From positions 248,001 to 312,000 of the forward strand of contig WYBT01000030.1 of NCBI GenBank assembly GCA_011525785.1: a stretch of 64,000 bases of DNA, read 5' to 3'. Numbering within the stretch: the first letter of the stretch is position 1; the number at the start of each line of letters is the position of its first letter. Source of the DNA: Planctomycetaceae bacterium. Its GTDB lineage: Bacteria > Planctomycetota > UBA1135 > GCA-002686595. Under the pieces are notes generated by a model. It did not search any database, was not told where the DNA came from, and saw only the letters and a program-made list of their open reading frames with translations. The position numbers and the translations under genes are program-made. Below, piece by piece: positions 46,252 to 53,258 of the stretch.

Positions 46252-48114
46252 CTAGTACGCCGCGCGCGCGCAGCGCTCGCCGCTCTCGTACAGCGCCAGT
46301 TCGCGCAGCACCTCGGCGACCGGCGCGTACAGGAGCCCCGCCAGCCGCGGCCGGTCGGCGTAGGCGGCGTCGATCGAGCGCACGGCCGGCTCGAACAGCT
46401 GCGCCTCGAGCACGCGCTGCGCGACGTTGCTCGCGTTCACGCCCGCGAGCGCCTGATCGAGCGCCTCGAGCGACGGCGCGGACGCGGGGCGGGAGTTCTC
46501 GTTGCGGCGCAACTCCGCGCTCACTCCCGCGAGCAACTCGCGGCCGAAGTCCGCCAGCGACAGCTCGGACAGGATGCGCGTCTGGAAGTCGGCCACCAGT
46601 TGCGTCTCTTCGGCGGCGCGCTCTGCGGCGAGCTGCTGCTCCTGCGCGAGGGCCTGCGCCGCCTCGGCCTGGGCGCGGCGCTCGTCGGCGAGGCGCGCGA
46701 GTTCCTCGGCGCGCGCGGCGCTGGCCTGCGCGGCGAGCGCGTTCTGGTCGGCCTCGCGCCGCAGCATCACGGCTACGACCAGTCCGACGAAGACGGCCAC
46801 GAGGCCGGCCGCCAGCGCGCTGGCGAGCGCGCGGTTGCGCTGCGTCCACTTGCGCGCTTCGGCCCACGCGCCCGTGCGGTAGGCCTGCACCACGCGGCCC
46901 TCGAGGTACGCGCGCAAGTCCTCGGCGAGCGCCGACATGTCGCGGTAGCGCCGACGCCAGTCCGGCTCGAGCGCGCGTTCGCAGATGGCGGCGAGCTCGG
47001 GCGGCGCGGCCTTGTCCGGGAGCGGTGCGACGACCTTGCCGCTGCGCACGCGGCGCCAGAGTTCCGCCACGTCACCGCGCTCGCCGGGCGGCTTGTGCGG
47101 CGCGTAGCCGGCCAGCAACTCGTAGAGCATCGCGCCCAGCGCGTAGACGTCGGTCGCAGGCCCGATCTCGGACAGCTGGCCGCGCGCCTGCTCGGGCGAC
47201 ATGTAGGCCAGCGTGCCGAGCACGTCGCCGTCGAGCGTGCGCGAGGCCGTGTCCTCAGGCGCGGGCTCGTGCGCTGCGGACTGCGGCTCAGCGGCGTCGT
47301 CGCGCTCGCGCTCGCGTTCGCGCTCCCGGCGCGCGGCGCCGTCGCTCTCCGAGCTGAGCACGCGCGCCAGTCCCCAGTCCATCACGTGCACTTCGCCGAA
47401 CGCGCCCACCATGACGTTGGCGGGCTTGAGGTCGCGGTGGATCACGCCCTTGGAGTGCGCGTAGGCCATGGCCTCGCACACGCGCAGCAGGACGTCGAGC
47501 ACGCGCGTTCGGCTCCAGGTCGCGTCGCCGGCGCGCGCTCGCACGAAGACCTCCTCGAGCGTCGCGCCTTGCACGAGCTTCATCGTGAAGTAAGCGCGGC
47601 CCTCGGCGTCGACGCCCAGCTCGTGCACCGGCACGATGCCGGGGTGGGCGAGCTGCCCGGTCACGCGCGCCTCTTCGATGAAGCGCGACAGGCGCGTGCG
47701 TTCGCGCGAGTCGAACGACTCCGCCGCGCCGCCGGGCTCGGGGGGCAGCGCGCGCTTGAGCGCCAGCTCGCGCCGCAGGTCCTCGTCCCACACGCGTTCG
47801 ATCGAGCCCATCCCGCCGCGCGCCAGCTCGCCCTCGAGGCGGTAGCGCTCGCTGGGTCGCGCGCGCGCCGCGATGCGCGCCACCACGCCGAGCGCGGGAT
47901 CGGGCGGAGTGGGGGCGCCCGTCCTGCGCGCGCGCTGGCTGTCGACCACGAGCGTGGCCGAGTGGCGGCCGAGTTCGAAGATCTTGCGCCACTCCTCGAA
48001 GCTCTCCCGCGCCCAGGGATGGGCCTCGATCAACGAGCGCACGTCCTGCGGCTCGCCGCGTTCGCACAACTCCAGGAACTCGTTCAACAGCTGCTCTCGA
48101 CTCGGCGCGCCCAT
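46252..48114 (-). CDS. Ser/Thr protein kinase with membrane anchor, truncated by TAG
   Basis: A 620-residue Hanks-type kinase. An N-terminal region of about 80 residues precedes the kinase domain (about 88-395): GELARGGMGSIERVWDEDL, VIHRDLKPANVMV, and MDWGLARV with DWG in place of DFG, as often in Planctomycetes. GTLAYMSPEQARGQ and TDVYALGAMLYELLAG follow. A transmembrane helix is at about 425-447, then a coiled coil and the first TPR-like helices. It stops at TAG in the middle of a TPR (RCARAAY-stop). Family members usually continue with many TPRs in one chain. The ATG lies 7 nt after a TACCTT hexamer on the minus strand. Confidence 0.88.
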   Translation of the reverse strand: MGAPSREQLLNEFLELCERGEPQDVRSLIEAHPWARESFEEWRKIFELGRHSATLVVDSQRARRTGAPTPPDPALGVVARIAARARPSERYRLEGELARGGMGSIERVWDEDLRRELALKRALPPEPGGAAESFDSRERTRLSRFIEEARVTGQLAHPGIVPVHELGVDAEGRAYFTMKLVQGATLEEVFVRARAGDATWSRTRVLDVLLRVCEAMAYAHSKGVIHRDLKPANVMVGAFGEVHVMDWGLARVLSSESDGAARRERERERERDDAAEPQSAAHEPAPEDTASRTLDGDVLGTLAYMSPEQARGQLSEIGPATDVYALGAMLYELLAGYAPHKPPGERGDVAELWRRVRSGKVVAPLPDKAAPPELAAICERALEPDWRRRYRDMSALAEDLRAYLEGRVVQAYRTGAWAEARKWTQRNRALASALAAGLVAVFVGLVVAVMLRREADQNALAAQASAARAEELARLADERRAQAEAAQALAQEQQLAAERAAEETQLVADFQTRILSELSLADFGRELLAGVSAELRRNENSRPASAPSLEALDQALAGVNASNVAQRVLEAQLFEPAVRSIDAAYADRPRLAGLLYAPVAEVLRELALYESGERCARAAY

Positions 48115-48121
48115 TGCCCCG

Positions 48122-48127
48122 AAGGTA
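48122..48127 (-). promoter_or_regulatory. -10-like hexamer TACCTT before the kinase gene
   Basis: Minus-strand TACCTT ends 7 nt before the kinase ATG at 48114, and there is no Shine-Dalgarno sequence, so a leaderless transcript is likely. Confidence 0.4.
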
Positions 48128-48224
48128 GAGCCCCGCGCCGAACGGGCACAAGCGCGAGGGGCGCTGGTCCGCGTGGGTTCGAGGGCGCGCGAATCCGGGG
48201 CGTCGCGCGAGCTCCTCCGCTCGC

Positions 48225-48230
48225 TAGAGT
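48225..48230 (+). promoter_or_regulatory. -10-like hexamer TAGAGT before the small membrane protein gene
   Basis: TAGAGT ends 9 nt before the ATG at 48240. The same hexamer with the same 9-nt spacing precedes the GAF-phosphatase gene (60745-60750). No Shine-Dalgarno sequence. Confidence 0.45.
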
Positions 48231-48239
48231 TCGCGCCGC

Positions 48240-48446
48240 ATGGGCAAGCGCGCGTTGTGGTGGATCGCCAAGGTGCTGGAGGGCGCCGGGCTCCTGGTGG
48301 TGCTGATCGGGCTGTTCATCTCGATCAGCGAGGGGCTCGAGGACCAGGGGCTCAAGTCGATGGCGACCGAGTTCCAGGGGCTGGCCCTGGGGGGCGGGCT
48401 GTTCCTCCTGGGCGTGCTGATCGAGCGCTCGATCGGCAGCCGCTGA
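48240..48446 (+). CDS. Small two-helix membrane protein
   Basis: A 68-residue protein with two predicted transmembrane helices (about 8-29 and 46-63) joined by a short polar loop (EGLEDQGLKSMATEFQ). No family is recognised. The TAGAGT element 9 nt upstream and a clear coding pattern support it as a real gene despite its size. It precedes arginase by 139 bp. Confidence 0.68.
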   Translation: MGKRALWWIAKVLEGAGLLVVLIGLFISISEGLEDQGLKSMATEFQGLALGGGLFLLGVLIERSIGSR

Positions 48447-48519
48447 CGCGCTCGTCACGTCGCGCGCGCGGCCGGGCGAGCGGGCGAGGCTCACGCCTGG
48501 GCCCGCGCCGGTCATCGGG

Positions 48520-48525
48520 TACAGT
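48520..48525 (+). promoter_or_regulatory. -10-like hexamer TACAGT upstream of arginase
   Basis: GGTACAGT lies 60 nt before the arginase ATG at 48586. No good -35 hexamer is seen. The leader contains a C-rich run just before the start. Confidence 0.3.
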
Positions 48526-48585
48526 GCGGAGCGCTGGCGGTCGATTCCCACCCGCTGGCATTCCCCCCCCGAAGCAGCACCCCCA

Positions 48586-49497
48586 ATGCTCAGCAAAGTG
48601 GCCATGATCGGCGTGCCCATGGACCTCGGCGGCGGTCGCCGCGGGGTCGACATGGGGCCCAGCGCGGTGCGCATCGCGGGCTTGGAGGCCGGCATCGAGC
48701 GCCTGGGGCTCTCCTACGAAGACCGCGGCAACGTCGGCGTGCCGCAGCCGGAGTCGCGCCAGCCTCGCGACCCGCACGCGCGCTTTTTGTTCGAGATTGC
48801 AAACTGCTGCCGGCGCCTGCGCGCGCGCGTCGAGAAGGTGCTCGAGGACGGCGCCTTCCCGCTCGTGATCGGCGGCGACCACTCGATCGCCATCGGCACG
48901 GTCGCGGCGATCAGCTCGTTCCACCAGCGCCGGGGCCAGCCGATCGGACTGATCTGGTTCGACGCGCACGGCGACATGAACACGCCCGAGACGAGTCCGT
49001 CGGGCAACATCCACGGCATGCCCTGCGCGACGGTGATGGGCTACGGCGCGCCGGACCTGGTGCGCATGGGCGAGCGCGTGCCGATGGTCGATCCGGCCAA
49101 GGCCGTGATCGTCGGCGTGCGCGACCTCGACCAGTTCGAGCGCAACGTGATCCGCGAGAGCGGCGTGAAGGTCTTCACGATGCGCGAGATCGACATGTAC
49201 GGCATGAACGAGGTCATGCGCCGCGCGATCGCGATCGCCACCGACGGCACGGCGGGCTTCCATCTCTCGTTCGACATGGACGGCACCGATCCGAGCGTCG
49301 CGCCGGGCGTGGGCACGCCGGTGAGCGGCGGCACGGACTTCCGCGAGTCGCACCTGGTGATGGAGCACGCCGCCGAGTCGGGCAAGCTGCTCGGGCTCGA
49401 GGTGACCGAGATCAACCCGATCCTCGACGAGCGCAACAAGACGGCCGAGTTCGCGGTCCAACTCATCTTGTCCGCGATGGGCAAGCGGATCCTTTAG
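48586..49497 (+). CDS. rocF: Arginase
   Basis: A 303-residue ureohydrolase that converts arginine to ornithine and urea. The binuclear manganese ligands are all visible: H99 in GGDHS, D126/H128/D130 in DAHGD, and D230/D232 in SFDMDGTDP. The N-terminus VAMIGVPMDLGGGRRGVDMGPSAVR is typical of arginase, as against agmatinase, and NIHGMP fits the arginase substrate site. The length is normal. It ends 17 bp before the ABC exporter permease gene; co-transcription is possible but no functional link is evident. Confidence 0.93.
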   Translation: MLSKVAMIGVPMDLGGGRRGVDMGPSAVRIAGLEAGIERLGLSYEDRGNVGVPQPESRQPRDPHARFLFEIANCCRRLRARVEKVLEDGAFPLVIGGDHSIAIGTVAAISSFHQRRGQPIGLIWFDAHGDMNTPETSPSGNIHGMPCATVMGYGAPDLVRMGERVPMVDPAKAVIVGVRDLDQFERNVIRESGVKVFTMREIDMYGMNEVMRRAIAIATDGTAGFHLSFDMDGTDPSVAPGVGTPVSGGTDFRESHLVMEHAAESGKLLGLEVTEINPILDERNKTAEFAVQLILSAMGKRIL

Positions 49498-49514
49498 GCC
49501 GAGGCCGCGCGCGC

Positions 49515-50375
49515 GTGTTCGAACTGGTCCGCTCGATCCGACGCCACCAGCGGCTGCTGCGCGACTTCGTCGTGCGCGACCTCAAGGGCCGCTACGTCGG
49601 CTCGACCATGGGCTTTTTCTGGTCGGTGCTGTTCCCGCTGGTCAATCTCGCGATCTACGCCTTCGTGTTCCGACTGGTGCTCAAGACCCGTTGGAGCGAC
49701 CAGCAGCCCGAAGAGCAGACGGTGCTGCTCATGTTCGCGGGCATCGTCGTGTGGTCGGCCTTCTCCGAGGCCGTGTCGCGCTCGACGGTGACCTTGGTCG
49801 AGAACTCGAACCTGATCCAGAAGGTGGTCTTCCCCAGCGAGATCCTGCCCGTGTACCTGGGCCTCTCGTCGTGGGTGAACATGTGCATCGGGCTGGCCTT
49901 CGTCGTGGCCGGCGTGCTGTGGCTGGGCTACATCGACCCGCTGCCGACCCCGGCGGTGGCGGCTGCCGCGGGCGATCCGGAGTACTTGCCGCTCGCCTTC
50001 GGACCGTCGCTGGTGCTGTTGCCGGTGCTGTTCGTGTTGCAGTACCTGTTCGCGTTGGGGCTGGGCTACTTCCTCGGCGCGCTCAACCTGTTCATCCGCG
50101 ACGTCGCGCACCTGATCGGCGTGTTCCTGATGGTGTGGATGTTCTCCACGCCGATCTTCTATCCCGCCGTGCTGGTCGAGCGCGCGAACTACGGCTGGGT
50201 GCTCGCGCTCAACCCGATGTACTGGTTGATCGAGGCCTACCGCGCCGTGCTGCTGTTCGGGCAATGGCCGCCGTTCGACGCCCTCGCGCGCTTCGCGCTG
50301 GTCGCGCTGGTCGTGCTGTTCCTCGGCGCGAGCTTCTTCCACAAGTCCAAGCCCCGCTTCCCCGACCTGCTGTGA
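49515..50375 (+). CDS. wzm: ABC-2 type polysaccharide export permease (Wzm/TagG-like)
   Basis: A 286-residue integral-membrane protein with six hydrophobic segments. The N-terminus LLRDFVVRDLKGRYVGSTMGFFWSVLFPL and the C-terminal MYWLIEAYRAVLLFG are signatures of the Wzm/KpsM/TagG family. It forms the channel for export of a lipid-linked polysaccharide such as O-antigen. Its stop overlaps the GTG of the ATPase gene (GTGA). Confidence 0.92.
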   Translation: MFELVRSIRRHQRLLRDFVVRDLKGRYVGSTMGFFWSVLFPLVNLAIYAFVFRLVLKTRWSDQQPEEQTVLLMFAGIVVWSAFSEAVSRSTVTLVENSNLIQKVVFPSEILPVYLGLSSWVNMCIGLAFVVAGVLWLGYIDPLPTPAVAAAAGDPEYLPLAFGPSLVLLPVLFVLQYLFALGLGYFLGALNLFIRDVAHLIGVFLMVWMFSTPIFYPAVLVERANYGWVLALNPMYWLIEAYRAVLLFGQWPPFDALARFALVALVVLFLGASFFHKSKPRFPDLL

Positions 50376-51682
50376 ACGCCGCGAGTCCCGCTCGAGCGCC
50401 CGCGGCCAGCCTTGCGCCGACCCGCGGCAGCGCGATCTACGCCGAGAACCTCTCGAAGTGCTATCGGCTCTACCGCAAGCCCTCGCACCGGCTGTGGGAC
50501 GTGCTGTTCGGCCTCAAGACCTACCAGGAGTTCTGGGCCGTTCGGAACGTCTACCTCGACATCCCGCACGGCAGCACGGTCGGCATCATCGGCGAGAACG
50601 GCGCGGGCAAGAGTTCGCTGCTCAAGCTGCTGACCGGCGTCACGACGCCCACCACCGGCAAGGTCGAGGTCGCCGGCCGCGTCGCTTCGCTGCTCGAACT
50701 CGGCGCCGGCTTCCACCCCGAGTTCTCCGGCGCGGAGAACATCCGCCTCAACTGCTCGATCCTGGGCATGACCAGCGGGGAGATCGACGCGCGCTTCGAG
50801 TCGATCGTGGCCTTCAGTGAGCTGGGCGACTTCATCCATCGACCCGTCAAGACCTACAGCTCTGGGATGTACGTGCGCCTGGGCTTCTCGGTCGCGGCGA
50901 GCGTCGACCCCGACATCCTGATCATCGACGAAGCGCTCTCGGTGGGCGACGAGCACTTCCGCGGCAAGTGCACCAACCGCATCAACGAGTTCCGCGAGCA
51001 GGGCAAGACGATCCTGTTCGTCAGCCACGACATGGGCGCGGTCAAGTCGATGTGCCAGTGGGTGGTGCTGATGGACCGCGGCGAGGTGCTCGAGCAGGGC
51101 ACGGCCGAGAAGGTCGCCGACGAGTACCTGAAGCGTGCGCACGCGCGCGGCAACGAGCGGCTCTCGGCGCTCAACCGCGGCTCGAGCGAGTACCCGCGCT
51201 GGGGTTCGGGGGAGGTCGAGGTCACGGGCGTCGAGATGCTCGGGCCCGACGGCGTTCCGAGCCACGTGCTGCGCACCGGCGAGCCCTTCTCGATCCGCCT
51301 GCGCTGGAAGGCGCATCAGGCGACGAAGAACCCGGTCTTCGGCGTGGGCCTCTACCGCAGCGACGGCACGTACGTGAACGGCTCGAACCACCACTGGCGC
51401 GACCAGCCGCTCGAGATCCTCGACGTGCAGGCCGGCGAAGAGGGCGAGGTCGAGCTCAGCGCCGATCGCCTCGCGCTGCTGCAGGGCCAGTACTACCTCA
51501 CGACGTTCCTCTACGACCACTCGAAGGCGGCGCCAACCGCCATCGATCACCGCGAGCACGTGCTGACGTTCGAGGTGCTGGACCCCAAGCGGCAGCAGCA
51601 CGGTATGCTGCTTTTGTCGTCGCGTTGGAGCGTGAGGCGGCGCGGTCCAGGCGGCGAGCGACAGGGGGAGTCGCTTGCATGA
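50372..51682 (+). CDS. wzt: ABC transporter ATPase with C-terminal carbohydrate-binding domain (Wzt-like)
   Basis: A 436-residue ATPase subunit. Walker A is GENGAGKSS, the signature motif is KTYSSGMYVRLGFS, and Walker B is ILIIDEALSVGDEHF. After about residue 270 an extra domain of about 150 residues begins (WGSGEVEVTGVEML, then FGVGLYRSDGTYVNG), matching the Wzt_C beta-sandwich that in E. coli O8/O9a recognises the modified end of the finished glycan. That domain implies export coupled to chain termination. The next gene encodes a candidate terminator enzyme. The GTG start overlaps the permease stop. Confidence 0.92.
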   Translation: MNAASPARAPAASLAPTRGSAIYAENLSKCYRLYRKPSHRLWDVLFGLKTYQEFWAVRNVYLDIPHGSTVGIIGENGAGKSSLLKLLTGVTTPTTGKVEVAGRVASLLELGAGFHPEFSGAENIRLNCSILGMTSGEIDARFESIVAFSELGDFIHRPVKTYSSGMYVRLGFSVAASVDPDILIIDEALSVGDEHFRGKCTNRINEFREQGKTILFVSHDMGAVKSMCQWVVLMDRGEVLEQGTAEKVADEYLKRAHARGNERLSALNRGSSEYPRWGSGEVEVTGVEMLGPDGVPSHVLRTGEPFSIRLRWKAHQATKNPVFGVGLYRSDGTYVNGSNHHWRDQPLEILDVQAGEEGEVELSADRLALLQGQYYLTTFLYDHSKAAPTAIDHREHVLTFEVLDPKRQQHGMLLLSSRWSVRRRGPGGERQGESLA

Positions 51683-53244
51683 ACGAGTCCGTGCTCGCAT
51701 TGCCGTTCGATCAATACCAACGCTACCGGCTGGTGGCGGACCTGCTGCGCCAGTTGCGCGCCGGCGGTCCCCAGCTGCGAGTGCTGGACGTCGGCGGCCG
51801 GACCGCCGTTCTGCGTGAGTTCCTCGACGACGCGCGCATCGAGCTGGTCGACGTCGAGCCCTCCGCCGCGCGCGGACTGGTGCTGGGCGACGGAGCGAGC
51901 CTGCCCTTCAAGGACGCCTCGTTCGACGCGGTGTGCGCCTTCGACACGCTCGAGCACGTGCCGGTCGAGCTGCGGCGCGCGTTCGTCGCCGAGTGCCGGC
52001 GCGTCTCGCGCGGCTGGATCGTGCTCGCCGGACCGTACGCGCACCCGCGCGTCGCGGAAGCGGAAGAACTCCTGCAGCGCTTCCTGCACGACAAGCTGGG
52101 CGAGCGCCATCGCTACCTCGACGAACACCGCCAGCACGGTCTGCCCGAGCGCGAAACGGTTGAAGCGCAGCTGCGCGAGAGCGGCGCGCGCGTGCTCTCG
52201 ATCGGCCACGGCAACCTCGAGCGCTGGCTGGTGCTGCAGTGCCTGTCGATGTACCTCGACTACGACGCGTCGCTGCGCGGCGTCGCGCGCGATTTCCAGC
52301 GCTGGTACAACGCCGAGCTGTACGCCTCGGACCACGCCGAGCCTTGCTACCGCCACGTGGTGGTGGCGGCGGTCGCTGGCGCACCGCTGCCGGACGCATC
52401 GCAACTGCTCGCGCCGCCGCGCGCGCCCGCGGGGTCGCTGAAGCCCTTCGCAGAACTGACTCCCGCACTGCTCTCGTTCGACGCCGAGCGCGCGCGCTGG
52501 CGAGCCGAACGCGTCGAGTTCGAGCGCTCCGTCGCGATCTTGCGCGCCGATCTCGCCGGCCACGCCGCGGTGGTTTCGACGGCCCTTTCCGAGAAGCAGC
52601 GGCTCGAGAGCGAGCTCGAGCGCGTGTGCGGCGAACTGGTGCGCGACCGCGCGGCCTTCGAGGCCGTGCGCTCGGCGTTGAACGACGATCTCGCGGGCCA
52701 TCGCAAGGCATTGGCGCTGGCCCACGACGAACTCGAGAGCCTGCGCACGCACGGCCAGCACGGCGCCCAACTGCTCGACGAGCTGACCGCGCTGCGCACG
52801 GAGTGCCAGCGGCAGGCCTCCGAGCATGCGCGCCTGTCGGCTGAGTGGGCGGCGGCGCTGGCCGATCGCGAGCGCGATCTCGAGGGGCACCGCGCGGCCT
52901 TGCGCGACGTGCAGACCGACCTCGCCGGCCACCGCGCCGCGCTGGAGCTGGCGAGCGCCGAGAACCAGGCCCAACGGCGCGCGATCGCCGAACTGGAGGC
53001 CGACCTCGCGGGCCACCGCGCCGCGCTCGCCAACCTCGAGCGCGACATCGCGGGCGAGCGTGCGGCGCGCGCCAACTCCGAGCAGGCGCTGGAGCGCTCG
53101 GACAGCGAGCTGCGGCGCGTGCTGCAACTGGCCAGCGGGCTGGAGAACTCGCTCGCCAAGCGCGAGCTGGTGTACGACGAGTTGAGTCGCGAGCTGCGCA
53201 GTCGCTGGCGCAACTTCGTGCGCGTGTTCCGGCCCTGGCGCTGA
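51679..53244 (+). CDS. SAM-dependent methyltransferase with long coiled-coil tail (WbdD-like arrangement)
   Basis: A 521-residue protein. Residues about 30-215 are a class I methyltransferase (LRVLDVGGRTAVL, VDVEPS, FDAVCAFDTLEHVP). From about 270 to 500 it is a continuous coiled coil. The coil carries six copies of a D-[LI]-x-G-[HE]-R/A-x-A motif at D291, D337, D400, D414, D442 and D456. Most are spaced by 14, 28 or 63 residues, that is, in heptad register. The end is basic (SRWRNFVRVFRPWR). GGGGGAG upstream is a good Shine-Dalgarno sequence, and the ATG overlaps the wzt stop. In E. coli O9a, WbdD caps the O-antigen and its coiled coil measures chain length; here the kinase domain of WbdD is missing. 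Confidence 0.85.
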   Translation: MNESVLALPFDQYQRYRLVADLLRQLRAGGPQLRVLDVGGRTAVLREFLDDARIELVDVEPSAARGLVLGDGASLPFKDASFDAVCAFDTLEHVPVELRRAFVAECRRVSRGWIVLAGPYAHPRVAEAEELLQRFLHDKLGERHRYLDEHRQHGLPERETVEAQLRESGARVLSIGHGNLERWLVLQCLSMYLDYDASLRGVARDFQRWYNAELYASDHAEPCYRHVVVAAVAGAPLPDASQLLAPPRAPAGSLKPFAELTPALLSFDAERARWRAERVEFERSVAILRADLAGHAAVVSTALSEKQRLESELERVCGELVRDRAAFEAVRSALNDDLAGHRKALALAHDELESLRTHGQHGAQLLDELTALRTECQRQASEHARLSAEWAAALADRERDLEGHRAALRDVQTDLAGHRAALELASAENQAQRRAIAELEADLAGHRAALANLERDIAGERAARANSEQALERSDSELRRVLQLASGLENSLAKRELVYDELSRELRSRWRNFVRVFRPWR

Positions 53245-53258
53245 GCGCGCGGCGCGTC

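Noticed and set aside
46252..46254. Selenocysteine or other recoding as explanation for the kinase stop
   Set aside because: The codon is TAG, not TGA, and no evidence for pyrrolysine or suppressor systems is visible.
48150..48210. A tRNA-like GGTTCGA stretch
   Set aside because: No cloverleaf arms or acceptor stem can be formed around it.
44908..48306. An 1132-codon plus-strand frame opposite the kinase-TPR gene
   Set aside because: Composition is typical of antisense (Arg/Ala/Leu/Gln repeats that mirror the TPR codons); the minus-strand kinase motifs are unmistakable.
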